Shown here piece after piece: positions 8,263 through 17,060 of a stretch of 64,000 bases of DNA (its first letter is position 1; each line of letters starts with the position of its first letter). The notes under the pieces were generated by a model that did not search any database, had not been told where the DNA came from, and was given only the letters and a program-made list of their open reading frames with translations. A program made the position numbers and the translations under genes. Where the stretch lies: positions 372,001 through 436,000 of the forward strand of contig NZ_CP083560.1 of the NCBI RefSeq assembly GCF_025143825.1. Reading direction: 5' to 3'. Source of the DNA: Sulfitobacter sp. S223 (GTDB lineage: Bacteria > Pseudomonadota > Alphaproteobacteria > Rhodobacterales > Rhodobacteraceae).

Positions 8263-9135
8263 ATGTTTTCAGGTTCTATGCCTGCCCTCGTCACGCCGTT
8301 TCGCAACGGCGAGCTGGATATTGAAACGCTGAAGAAACTTGTCGAATGGCATGTGGGCGAAGGCTCTAACGGACTTGTTCCGGTGGGTACCACGGGCGAA
8401 TCGCCGACGTTGACCCACCGTGAGCATGAGATGGTCGTCGAAGAGGTCGTAAAAGCCGCTGCTGGCAGAATTCCGGTAATCGCGGGTGCGGGCAGCAACA
8501 ACACGCTGGAAAGCATCCGTTTGGCGCAGCACGCCGAAAAGGTCGGTGCCGACGGTATTCTTGTGGTCACGCCCTATTACAACAAGCCGACGCAGCGCGG
8601 TCTGATCGCGCATTTCACTGCCGTGCATGATTGCTGCGAATTGCCGATCATTATCTATAACATTCCGCCCCGTTCGGTCATCGACATGAGCCCGGCAACA
8701 ATGGGTGAACTGGCCAAGCTGCCGCGTATTGTCGGCGTCAAAGATGCGACTGGTGATCTCGCGCGTGTGAGCGCGCAGCGCCTGACCTGTGGCAAAGAAT
8801 TTGTTCAACTGTCAGGTGAAGACGCCACTGCGCACGGCTTTAATGCTCAGGGTGGCGTCGGCTGTATTTCGGTCACTGCGAACGTCGCGCCAAAGCTTGG
8901 TGCACAATTGCAAGCGGCGTGCGCTGCGGGTGACTACACAACAGCACTTGAGATTCAGGACAAACTGATGCCGCTGCATCAAGCGATCTTTACCGAGCCG
9001 GGCCTGGTTGGTGTTAAGTATGCCATGTCGCGGCTTGATCTGTGCTCCGAAGAAGTGCGCCTGCCACTGACAGCGTTGGGCGACGAGACGCGCAAGCTGA
9101 TTGACGCGGGCCTCAAGCACGCTGGTTTGCTGTAA
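8263..9135 (+). CDS. dapA: 4-hydroxy-tetrahydrodipicolinate synthase
   Basis: Catalyses condensation of pyruvate with aspartate semialdehyde, the first committed step of lysine and meso-diaminopimelate synthesis, in the cytoplasm. The 290-residue product has Schiff-base Lys160 (GVKDAT), Tyr132 and Arg137 (IIYNIPPRS) and the GTTGES substrate loop at 42-47, matching K161, Y133, R138 and T44 of the E. coli enzyme. An AGGAG site at 8251-8255 sits seven bases from the ATG at 8263, which settles the start over the upstream GTG at 8257. Confidence 0.96.
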   Translation: MFSGSMPALVTPFRNGELDIETLKKLVEWHVGEGSNGLVPVGTTGESPTLTHREHEMVVEEVVKAAAGRIPVIAGAGSNNTLESIRLAQHAEKVGADGILVVTPYYNKPTQRGLIAHFTAVHDCCELPIIIYNIPPRSVIDMSPATMGELAKLPRIVGVKDATGDLARVSAQRLTCGKEFVQLSGEDATAHGFNAQGGVGCISVTANVAPKLGAQLQAACAAGDYTTALEIQDKLMPLHQAIFTEPGLVGVKYAMSRLDLCSEEVRLPLTALGDETRKLIDAGLKHAGLL

Positions 9136-9207
9136 AAACAGCGGCCTACACATCGGAAAGTTTCGGACATAAGGTGGAATAAACCCCTCATGTCCGGAGC
9201 CCGCCTG

Positions 9208-10371
9208 ATGAATATCCTGCCCCTGATTGACCAAAGCACAGATGAGCTGACCGCGATTTTTCGTGATCTTCACGCGCACCCCGAAATAGGCTTTACCGAA
9301 GTGCGGACAAGCCGCATCGTCGCGGAGAAGCTGCATGAATACGGCGTGGACGAAGTATATACTGGCTTGGGCAAGACCGGTGTTGTGGGGCTGATTCACG
9401 GCAAGCAAAAGGGCAACCGCCGCGTGGGGCTTCGTGCGGATATGGATGCTCTGCCAATTCATGAAATTACGGGATTGGAGTACGCCTCCAAGAACGATGG
9501 TGTCATGCACGCCTGCGGCCATGACGGGCATACCACCATGCTGTTGGGTGCGGCCAAACATCTGGCTGCCACGCGTGAGTTCGACGGCACCGCGGTAATC
9601 GTGTTCCAGCCTGCCGAAGAAGGCCTTGGCGGCGCGCGGCAGATGATTGCTGACGGGTTGTTCGAACAATTCCCCTGCGATGAGATTTACGGGATGCACA
9701 ACACGCCAAACGGCCAACCGGGCAAGGTGGGAATTTGCAAAGGGGTTGCGATGGCTGGTGCGGCGTTCTTTGACATCACAGTGACGGGCAAGGGTAGCCA
9801 TGCGGCACGCCCTTCGGACGGGCGGGATGCGCTGATCATCGCAGCGAGCCTCGCGACCGAGTTTCAGACGATCCTCAGCCGTAACGTCCCCCCGCTGGAT
9901 ACCTGCGTGCTTTCAGTGACGCAGCTGCATGCAGGAGCGGCCTATAACGTAGTCCCCGAGGTCGCGACGCTTGCAGGCACGATCCGGTATTTCAAGGACG
10001 AGATTTACGCATTGGCCGCAGACCGGATGCGGGCCCTTTGCGATGGGTTTGCCCTAGCGCATGATGTGAAGATCACACTGGAACTGCGCAATGTCTTTGA
10101 CGTGCTGATCAACGATAATGACCTGTCGGATGCCTATCTGGAAGCCGCCGCCGAAATTGTGGGGCCTGAAAATATCTTTTCGAAAGATGAGCCTGCCACC
10201 GGGTCCGAAGATTTCGCTGACATGCTCAAAGTCGTGCCAGGCGCCTATTGTGTTGTCGGACACGCCGGAAAAGTGTCGCTGCACAATCCGTCCTTCACTC
10301 TGGATCCTGCAATCCTGCCTGTAGGCGCCTCGATAATGGCGCGCATGGTTGAAAAGCGTCTGCCGCTTTAG
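9208..10371 (+). CDS. M20-family amidohydrolase (hippurate/N-acyl-amino-acid hydrolase-like)
   Basis: A 387-residue M20D metallohydrolase that would cleave an N-acyl or amide bond. Metal-binding and catalytic motifs are HACGHDGH (101-108) and PAEEG (136-140); GMHN and GSHAARPSDGRD follow, the latter in the dimerisation lid. Members hydrolyse hippurate, N-acetyl-amino acids or auxin conjugates; the substrate here is not determined. The start at 9208 (MNILPLID) is preferred because a GGAG lies eight bases upstream and the family begins near this point; an ATG at 9190 would add six residues. It follows dapA in the same direction after 72 bp. Confidence 0.85.
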   Translation: MNILPLIDQSTDELTAIFRDLHAHPEIGFTEVRTSRIVAEKLHEYGVDEVYTGLGKTGVVGLIHGKQKGNRRVGLRADMDALPIHEITGLEYASKNDGVMHACGHDGHTTMLLGAAKHLAATREFDGTAVIVFQPAEEGLGGARQMIADGLFEQFPCDEIYGMHNTPNGQPGKVGICKGVAMAGAAFFDITVTGKGSHAARPSDGRDALIIAASLATEFQTILSRNVPPLDTCVLSVTQLHAGAAYNVVPEVATLAGTIRYFKDEIYALAADRMRALCDGFALAHDVKITLELRNVFDVLINDNDLSDAYLEAAAEIVGPENIFSKDEPATGSEDFADMLKVVPGAYCVVGHAGKVSLHNPSFTLDPAILPVGASIMARMVEKRLPL

Positions 10372-10672
10372 ACGTCACGAACCTGTAAGAGACCATTCTG
10401 TCTGGGATATGGCGTGAATACGCGCTGTCCAGAGACTAAATCCGATGCTGCGGGGCGCGATGAAAGAGTTCCGCACAACGCCGGACTATGATTTTGCCGA
10501 TTTCTGTAACCCAGAACTGCCGTTTGTTCAGCCGATTAGTCGCAATCATGAGGTCCTCCTTGAAAAAGGGCATCAAGGCGTCTGTGTATCCAATCGATTT
10601 TCGGACCGGTAGGTAAAGTTTGATAGGGCCTTCGTCCTAGCAGGTGCGCGCGTAACGCTATGACAATCGCCG
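10372..10672. other. Intergenic stretch with two mutually antisense small ORFs
   Basis: No recognised gene. The forward strand has a 55-codon frame at 10445-10612 (starting MLRGAMKEFRTTPDYDF) that reads like a protein remnant. The reverse strand has a 37-codon frame at 10549-10436 whose ATG follows a perfect AAGGAGG five bases upstream. Neither resembles a family I know, and at most one can be coding. No clear terminator was seen for the amidohydrolase or for soeC. Confidence 0.3.
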
Positions 10673-11545
10673 TTATCGCTTGCCGTAGTAGAGGCCGACA
10701 ACATGCTCAGCCTGTGCGAAAAAGAGCCAGCGCGCGGTCAGGACACCAGCAATATGAGAGATCACAGCAAGCAGTGCGATCCAGTGATTGAACGGCACAA
10801 GCAGGAAAATGACGGGAAGTACGGACATCAGCAGAATTGCGATAATGCGGAGTTTCTGCCCGTGTTTGCGCCCGATCACATAAACGAATTCGCGCAACAG
10901 ATAGTTGGTGCCGGTATGGGGTGGCTCAAACGCGCGAACGCTGCCGATGTTGCCCAAACCGGTGGCCGTTGCCATGTCTGTGCCGCTATTTGCCAGCGCG
11001 CTGTCACCCTTGAACCAAGTGACTACTTGAATGCTGCCGGCTATGGCCAGCAGCACGACTGCCGGTATGACCTGTCCAGACAATAGTGCGCCGCCTGCCA
11101 GACACAGCGATATGAAGTTGGCTGGTGTATAGGCGCTGTGCCAGCGGGGAACGGTTTTGAGTTGGCCATAAATCATTGAGGTCGTGAACACAGTACCAAG
11201 GGAGGCCGCTGCCCCGAGAAAGCCTAACAGTGTCCAGCGCTGTCCGAAAAACACCAGTCCGGCACCGTAGATCCCCATGATCACAAGAGCGGCAACTGCG
11301 CACCATGCTTCGCGCGATAGCCAGCTTGTGCGCCACTGCGTGAATGCCTTCAGCGCACGTTCAGGATGCCCGAGGTGAAAGGTGGACGAAATCAAGCCGC
11401 CCACCGCCAACAAATAGGCAATGGTGAAAAACGCGAATGCGCTGAACCCTGTACTGCCCGGCATACCGAGGCCCAAAAACACCAGCAGGCCAAATCCGAG
11501 ACCGGAGAAGGTGGAGAAAAAGATGACGGAGGGTGCCGGATGCAT
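10673..11545 (-). CDS. soeC: SoeC: membrane anchor/quinone-reducing subunit of sulfite dehydrogenase (DmsC family)
   Basis: A 290-residue membrane protein with about eight hydrophobic segments, of the DmsC/NrfD-like anchor group. In SoeABC it anchors the cytoplasmic catalytic dimer and passes electrons from sulfite oxidation to quinone. The start at 11545 (MHPAPSVIFF) overlaps the soeB stop as TGATG, indicating coupled translation; a longer in-frame extension upstream is antisense-like sequence within soeB. Family homology alone cannot separate this from the DMSO reductase anchor; the assignment rests on the xsc-pta context and the missing Tat signal of the catalytic subunit. Confidence 0.85.
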   Translation of the reverse strand: MHPAPSVIFFSTFSGLGFGLLVFLGLGMPGSTGFSAFAFFTIAYLLAVGGLISSTFHLGHPERALKAFTQWRTSWLSREAWCAVAALVIMGIYGAGLVFFGQRWTLLGFLGAAASLGTVFTTSMIYGQLKTVPRWHSAYTPANFISLCLAGGALLSGQVIPAVVLLAIAGSIQVVTWFKGDSALANSGTDMATATGLGNIGSVRAFEPPHTGTNYLLREFVYVIGRKHGQKLRIIAILLMSVLPVIFLLVPFNHWIALLAVISHIAGVLTARWLFFAQAEHVVGLYYGKR

Positions 11546-12303
11546 CAGAGTTTCTCCAGTGTCTTGTCGAGCCAGCGCAGAAAGCCGGTGGCCTCTGTCG
11601 CGACCGGCTCTAGGAAGGGGGCAAGAACGTCGATCTGCGGTTCTTGATGGGAAAGCTGATCTTTGGGGCGGGGCGGCAGGTATTTGTTCACAGGCTTTGT
11701 GCCTTGCTCCGGCATTAGGTCCATGCCGCCGCGCGCTGCAACTAACTGGCTTACATCTGATTCCGGATCGCCAAGGTCCCCGAAGTGGCGCGCACCCGCA
11801 GGACATGTGCGGACGCATGACGGCGTGCGGTCAACTTCCGGCAGGTTTTCGTTATATATGCGGTCCACGCAGAGTGTGCATTTCTTCATGACACCTTCGG
11901 CTGCGTCCATTTCGCGGGCGCCGTAGGGACACGCCCAGGCGCAAAGCCCGCAACCGATGCAGTCACTTTCGTTCACCAGCACGATGCCGTCCTCAACGCG
12001 TTTGTAACTGGCGCCGGTCGGGCAGACGGTAACGCAAGGGGCGTCCTCACAATGCAGGCAGGATTTGGGGAAATGGATCAGCTGGGCTGTACCCTGTTCG
12101 GGTTGTACTTCGTAGCTGTGGACGCGGTTGAGGAATGTGCCTGACGGATCTTCTCCGTAGGGGTCTTGATCCGACAATGGCGCGCCGTAGTTCTCGGTGT
12201 TCCAGCCCTTGCAGGAAATTACACAGGCATGGCAGCCCACACAGGTGTCCAAATCAATGACAAGGCCAAGCTTTTTGTCGGTATGTGTCGGGAGCATTGT
12301 CAT
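11545..12303 (-). CDS. soeB: SoeB: four-cluster iron-sulfur subunit of sulfite dehydrogenase
   Basis: A 252-residue ferredoxin-like electron-transfer subunit. Sixteen cysteines fall into four groups that can bind four [4Fe-4S] clusters: 21/24/27/31, 82/85/90/94, 115/118/121/125 and 142/145/163/167. This is the DmsB/PsrB pattern. It would relay electrons from the molybdenum subunit to the SoeC anchor. No signal peptide is present. Its ATG overlaps the stop of the alpha/beta hydrolase gene (ATGA at 12300-12303) and its stop overlaps the soeC start, so the three are tightly coupled. Confidence 0.9.
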   Translation of the reverse strand: MTMLPTHTDKKLGLVIDLDTCVGCHACVISCKGWNTENYGAPLSDQDPYGEDPSGTFLNRVHSYEVQPEQGTAQLIHFPKSCLHCEDAPCVTVCPTGASYKRVEDGIVLVNESDCIGCGLCAWACPYGAREMDAAEGVMKKCTLCVDRIYNENLPEVDRTPSCVRTCPAGARHFGDLGDPESDVSQLVAARGGMDLMPEQGTKPVNKYLPPRPKDQLSHQEPQIDVLAPFLEPVATEATGFLRWLDKTLEKL

Positions 12304-13166
12304 AGGTGACTGTCCTTTGCATAGCAGGTTTGAGCGAAGGTCAGCAGATCGGCATTGAAAGCTTCTGTTTCTTCCCAGAAAGGCGCATGGCCGCTGTCGG
12401 TATATTTGATCGCACGCCCGTTTGGCAGGGCCTCAACGGTTTTTTCAGGCATAGGTGAGACGGCAAGACGTTCGTGAATGCCCCATTGCACCAGCGCAGG
12501 TACCGATGTTTTAGCCAGATCGGGGCCGTAGTCTTCGTGTCGCTTGCGCGCTGCAAGCCGTACGTGAGGGGGGCAGAGCATGTTGAAACCTGTCATGATT
12601 GCCAGATCATCTGCGTCAGGCAAGGTTGCAAAGCAGGCCTTCAGGAAGGCCAGAGTGGCTGCAAGATTGGCGCCCAACTCTTCCTCGTACATATCGCTGG
12701 CGCGGACGGCTGTATCGTTCTCGCGTTGTCCAAGTGCTGCTACGGGGCTGTAGCGCCCGGTCGAACCGGAAGAACCTATCAGGCTAAACCCTGAAATATT
12801 CCCATCGCCATGCACGCGCAGATAATCTTGCACCACCCAACCGCCCATAGACCAACCAATCAACAGCGGACGCTCTAGCCCAAGGGTTTCAATGATGGCG
12901 TGCAGGTCGCCGGCCCACGGGGCGGAGTTGTTATAGGCCTCAGCATCGGCCGGTTTGTCTGACAACCCGTGGCCACGCAGATCAGGTACGATAAGGCGGC
13001 AGTGATCTGCCAGAGGTCCGGAAAACTGTCGCGCCCAACTTTGGTGTGCCTGTGACCAGCCGTGAACAAGAATGACGGGGATGCCGTTCGCGTTACCGTA
13101 CTCAGGCACATATAAGGATACGCCATTCCAGCCTTCGACTGTATGGGTGCAGCGTGGTGCGGTCAT
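12300..13166 (-). CDS. Alpha/beta hydrolase embedded in the soe operon
   Basis: A 288-residue serine hydrolase-fold protein. The oxyanion region is HGWSQ, the nucleophile elbow GWSMGG, and the C-terminal catalytic histidine lies in DSGHAPFWE. These are typical of epoxide/ester hydrolases and of BioH/PcaD-type enzymes. The start at 13166 follows AAGGTAGGGAA and overlaps the soeA stop (ATGA at 13163-13166); the ATG at 13181 is less likely. Its own stop overlaps the soeB start. No known step of taurine or sulfite metabolism needs a hydrolase, so its role is open: maturation of the complex, an accessory substrate, or chance insertion. Confidence 0.85.
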   Translation of the reverse strand: MTAPRCTHTVEGWNGVSLYVPEYGNANGIPVILVHGWSQAHQSWARQFSGPLADHCRLIVPDLRGHGLSDKPADAEAYNNSAPWAGDLHAIIETLGLERPLLIGWSMGGWVVQDYLRVHGDGNISGFSLIGSSGSTGRYSPVAALGQRENDTAVRASDMYEEELGANLAATLAFLKACFATLPDADDLAIMTGFNMLCPPHVRLAARKRHEDYGPDLAKTSVPALVQWGIHERLAVSPMPEKTVEALPNGRAIKYTDSGHAPFWEETEAFNADLLTFAQTCYAKDSHL

Positions 13167-16003
13167 TTCCCTACCTTCCATTTCAGCTCTGACGGGCCTT
13201 TGCCGACGGGGGATTTCATCGGTGGCATGCTTGGCTGTGACTCGCTGTCAGCCGGGGCGTCAACCTTTCTGACGGCTACCTTCAGATCAAACCAAGCAGC
13301 CTGCCCGGTAATCGGGTCCGAATTTGCCCAACGAAGCCCGTCGCCTTTCGGGGGCAGGAGTTCGTGGATCAGATGATTAAGCAAGAAGCCCTTTGTCGCC
13401 TCCGGCGCATTTTCATCAAGCGCCCATGCGCCCTTACGCTTGCCAATCGCATTCCATGTCCAGATCGTATTTTCATTCAACGCGGCCATCTCCATGACGG
13501 GAACGGTAATCGCGCCGTGGGGCGATGTGATTTCGGCCCAGTCGCCATCAGACAGGTCATGCGCGCGCATTAGCTTTGATGGTAGATACATCGGGTTGCG
13601 GCCATGCAACTGACGCAGCCACGCATTCTGGCTTCCCCATGAATGGTACATTGCCATCGGGCGCTGTGTGAGCGCTGTAATGGTGTAGCCTTCGTTGCCA
13701 TGCTGGTCGGTTTCGTACCAGATCGGCAGTGGCGACATCTTATCCTTAATTTGGGCGCGCAAATGGTCGGGTGGCTGCCGTTTGCCGTGGCCTTCGGCCG
13801 CCAGCTGGAATCGGCGCATCGGTTCAGAGTAGAGAGTAAAAAGATAGGGCTGCGGGCTGTCATAAAGCCCCATCTTCACTGCCCAGTTCTGATAGTCTGC
13901 GTTCCACGGTTTGTAGTAGTTCGCGCCTTCGGGAATATGTTCGACGAAAAAACCGCCGTTGGCGATGTAATTATCGAGCTGGGAAGCGTTCACATCACCG
14001 CGTCCGTTTTGCAGCCCGTTTTCCCCTGTGCGCCAACCGGCCAGCGGCCCGACACCGGGGCGGCGTTCATGGTTGACGATGTAATCGGCGTAATCGGCGT
14101 ATTTCTGGGTGCCATCCTCATTGGTGAAGGCTGGCAGGCCAAGGCGTGCACCCAGATCACATAGTGCGGACTGAAAACCTTTGACGTTGCGGTCAGGTTC
14201 CACCACAGGCCAACGGATTGCGTCTGCCATCGCATCCGCTTCACAAATGGGGCGGTCCAGCAGAGAGATGCAATCATGTCGCTCAAGGTAGGTGGTGTCG
14301 GGCAGGATCAGATCGGCATAGGCGACCATTTCGGAGCTGTAGGCATCGGAATAGATAATGCGCGGGATGACGTATTCGCCGCTTTCGTCCTTGTCGGTAA
14401 GCATCTGTGTGACACCTGTCGTGTTCATGGAAGAGTTCCACGACATGTTGGCCATGTACATGAACAAGGTGTCGATCTTGTACGGATCGCCTGCATAGGC
14501 GTTCGAGATCACCATATGCATCAGGCCATGGGAGGACATCGGATTTTCCCATGTGAACGCCTTATCGATACGCGCCGGGCTGCCATCATCCTTAAGCGCC
14601 AGATCATCAGGGCCGTGCACAAATCCAAGGTGCGGACCGTCCAGCGAGGCACCGGCTGTGACCTTGCAGTGTGGCTTGGGATGGGCCGTGGCGGGTTTTG
14701 GATAGGGTGGCTTGAACCGGAAACCGCCGGGCACCTCTACGGTGCCAAGCAAGATTTGTAGCGTGTGCAATGCCCGACAGGTTTGAAATCCGTTGGCATG
14801 GGCAGAGATGCCGCGCATGGCATGGAAGGAGACAGGGCGACCCGTCATCGTTTTGTGATGCTCACCACGGAAATCGGTCCATTCATGATCAAGCTCAAAC
14901 GCTTCTTCGAATGCCACACGGGCAAGTTCAGCGGCCAGTGCGCGAATACGTTGGGCCGATATACCGCAGCGTTCTGCCACGGCTTCGGGGGCATATTGGT
15001 TGTCGAGATACATCGCGGCCATTTGGTGAAAAACAGGGCGATGCGTGATGCCTTTGGCACGGTGGCTGGCTGCAAGGTCAGGCTTCACGCCTTTGCGGTC
15101 AAATGGCGCAAGCTTTCCGGTAATGCGGTCGATAACTTGCTCTTTGCCGTCGGTATCACGCAGCTTGAGCCCGTATTCCGGGGATTTTTCGTCTCCGTTG
15201 ATTAGAACGGCAGCATCTGTGTATTGCGCCAGATAGTGCAGGTCGATCTTGCCTGCTTGGATCAGGCAGTGGATCATCGACAGGATAAACAGGCCGTCAG
15301 TGCCGGGGGTGATGCCGACCCAGTCATCGGCCACCGCGTTGTATCCGGTTCTGATGGGATTGACGCCGATTACCCGCGCACCGCGCGCCTTGATCTTGCC
15401 GATGCCCATTTTGATAGGGTTTGAATCGTGATCTTCTGCCACACCGAACAGCATGAACAGTTTTGTGTGGTCCCAATCGGGTTGGCCAAACTCCCAAAAC
15501 GCGCCCCCCATCGTATAGATACCAGCAGCAGCCATATTGACCGAGCAGAACCCGCCATGAGCTGCGTAATTAGGGGTGCCAAAGCTTTGGGCCCAGAGTG
15601 AGGTAAAGCTTTGCGATTGATCGCGTCCGGTAAAGAACGCAAGCTTTTCCGGGTTCGTCTCACGAATGGGGCGCAGCCAGCTTTCCGCGATGGTGTAGGC
15701 CTCGTCCCAGCTGATCTCCTCAAACTCGCCAGAGCCACGTTCCCCCACCCGTTTCATGGGGCTGCGCAGGCGGGAAGGGGCATTGTGCTGCATAATGCCG
15801 GCAGAACCTTTGGCGCAAAGGACACCCTTATTAACGGGGTGGTCGCGGTTGCCCTCAATATAGGCGACCTTGAGATCGCCAAGCGGATCTTTCTTCATGT
15901 GGACGTTGATGCCACAGCGGCAGGCACACATGTAGCAGGTGGTTTTTCTGACCTCGTCGGAGACTTTCGGGCTTAGGTCCAGCACCGGTTGTTTATGCGG
16001 CAT
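13163..16003 (-). CDS. soeA: SoeA: molybdopterin catalytic subunit of sulfite dehydrogenase
   Basis: A 946-residue member of the DMSO-reductase superfamily. The N-terminal [4Fe-4S] site has Cys23, 26, 30 and 63. Cys153 in GGFCSVNMAAAG is the likely molybdenum ligand. The C-terminal molydopterin-dinucleotide-binding domain covers roughly 810-930. There is no twin-arginine signal, so it stays in the cytoplasm, as known for SoeA of Allochromatium vinosum, whereas DmsA-type reductases are exported. Position after xsc and pta fits sulfite oxidation to sulfate. The start at 16003 follows AGGAGAG and lies 17 bp after the pta stop. A DMSO- or thiosulfate-reductase-like activity is the alternative. 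Confidence 0.88.
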   Translation of the reverse strand: MPHKQPVLDLSPKVSDEVRKTTCYMCACRCGINVHMKKDPLGDLKVAYIEGNRDHPVNKGVLCAKGSAGIMQHNAPSRLRSPMKRVGERGSGEFEEISWDEAYTIAESWLRPIRETNPEKLAFFTGRDQSQSFTSLWAQSFGTPNYAAHGGFCSVNMAAAGIYTMGGAFWEFGQPDWDHTKLFMLFGVAEDHDSNPIKMGIGKIKARGARVIGVNPIRTGYNAVADDWVGITPGTDGLFILSMIHCLIQAGKIDLHYLAQYTDAAVLINGDEKSPEYGLKLRDTDGKEQVIDRITGKLAPFDRKGVKPDLAASHRAKGITHRPVFHQMAAMYLDNQYAPEAVAERCGISAQRIRALAAELARVAFEEAFELDHEWTDFRGEHHKTMTGRPVSFHAMRGISAHANGFQTCRALHTLQILLGTVEVPGGFRFKPPYPKPATAHPKPHCKVTAGASLDGPHLGFVHGPDDLALKDDGSPARIDKAFTWENPMSSHGLMHMVISNAYAGDPYKIDTLFMYMANMSWNSSMNTTGVTQMLTDKDESGEYVIPRIIYSDAYSSEMVAYADLILPDTTYLERHDCISLLDRPICEADAMADAIRWPVVEPDRNVKGFQSALCDLGARLGLPAFTNEDGTQKYADYADYIVNHERRPGVGPLAGWRTGENGLQNGRGDVNASQLDNYIANGGFFVEHIPEGANYYKPWNADYQNWAVKMGLYDSPQPYLFTLYSEPMRRFQLAAEGHGKRQPPDHLRAQIKDKMSPLPIWYETDQHGNEGYTITALTQRPMAMYHSWGSQNAWLRQLHGRNPMYLPSKLMRAHDLSDGDWAEITSPHGAITVPVMEMAALNENTIWTWNAIGKRKGAWALDENAPEATKGFLLNHLIHELLPPKGDGLRWANSDPITGQAAWFDLKVAVRKVDAPADSESQPSMPPMKSPVGKGPSELKWKVGK

Positions 16004-16020
16004 AAGTCTCTCCTGACGGT

Positions 16021-17019
16021 TTATTTTGCGGCCTGTACAGTGGTCACGGCGATCATGTTGGTCACATCCGCCGCACTGCATCCACGCGAAAGATCATTGG
16101 CAGGCTTGTTGAGACCCTGAAGGATGGGGCCGATAGCCTCACAGCCACCAATGCGCTGGGCGATTTTATAGCCGATGTTGCCAGCATCAAGATTGGGGAA
16201 AATCATCACGTTCGCCGAACCTGCTACGGTAGATTTAGGCGCTTTGGACGCTCCGATGGCGGGCACAAACGCGGCGTCGAACTGCAACTCTCCGTCTGCG
16301 GGCAGGTCAGGATGAGCAGCCTGAAGTAGCGCCAGAGCATCGGTGACTTTGGTCACGCGCTCATGCTTTGCAGAGCCTTTGGTCGAAAAGCTAAGCAAGG
16401 CAACTTTTGGATCAATGCCCACAAGGTTTTTGCATGTCTCTGCGGATTGAGCCGCAATGGCAGCCAATTCGGCCGCGCTGGGATCAATGACAAGTCCACA
16501 GTCGCCGAACACCATCACCTTGCGGCCGGATGGATGGTTTTCGGGAAACTCCATCAAAAAGATCGAGGAAACAATTTCTGCATCGGGTGCCTTGCCGATC
16601 ATCGTCTCGGCGGCACTCACTGTCCGCGCGGTTGTCGAAATAGATCCCCCCACCGTACCGTCCGCATCACCGGCATGAACCATTAGGGCTGCGAATATCA
16701 TCTGATCGCGGGATTGCCGTTCGGCGATTCTTTTGTTCAGGCCTTTGTGGCGACGCAGGTCAGAATAAAGTGCTGCGTATCGTTCTGTCAGAGGCGACGT
16801 TTGCGGGTCCTGAATAAATAACCCTTCCCGCCCCGTTGCATTAACCTGAGCAAGGAGCGCGAGGATCGCCGTCTTGGGACCCACCAAAGTGATAGGCCCC
16901 AAACCGGCGTCGAGAGCGGCAAGCGCGCCAGACACAATCCGAGGGTCTTGCCCCTCGCTCATGACGATGTGGGCTGGCCGTTCGGCTGCGCGTTTCCGAA
17001 GGTCGCGCAAAACGCTCAT
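16021..17019 (-). CDS. pta: Phosphate acetyltransferase (short form)
   Basis: Converts acetyl phosphate and CoA to acetyl-CoA and phosphate. The 332-residue product is just the catalytic PTA domain, without the N-terminal DRTGG/regulatory part of E. coli Pta (714 residues). Family signatures include VMSEGQDPRI, FGDCGLVIDPSA and MIFPNLDAGNIGYK. Its place directly after xsc, which makes acetyl phosphate, shows that it channels the carbon of taurine into central metabolism. It is 41 bp downstream of xsc and followed by soeA. Confidence 0.93.
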   Translation of the reverse strand: MSVLRDLRKRAAERPAHIVMSEGQDPRIVSGALAALDAGLGPITLVGPKTAILALLAQVNATGREGLFIQDPQTSPLTERYAALYSDLRRHKGLNKRIAERQSRDQMIFAALMVHAGDADGTVGGSISTTARTVSAAETMIGKAPDAEIVSSIFLMEFPENHPSGRKVMVFGDCGLVIDPSAAELAAIAAQSAETCKNLVGIDPKVALLSFSTKGSAKHERVTKVTDALALLQAAHPDLPADGELQFDAAFVPAIGASKAPKSTVAGSANVMIFPNLDAGNIGYKIAQRIGGCEAIGPILQGLNKPANDLSRGCSAADVTNMIAVTTVQAAK

Positions 17020-17060
17020 GTGGAACTGCGCCTTTCGTGTTGTTTTGCTACATGCACGTT

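Noticed and set aside
8812-9801. Reverse frame of about 329 codons across dapA and the amidohydrolase gene
   Set aside because: Antisense to two well-supported genes; no domain recognised.
10673-16003. Reading the three-subunit molybdoenzyme as a DMSO reductase (DmsABC)
   Set aside because: The catalytic subunit lacks a twin-arginine signal and the genes follow xsc-pta directly, which fits SoeABC sulfite dehydrogenase better. A phylogeny would be decisive.
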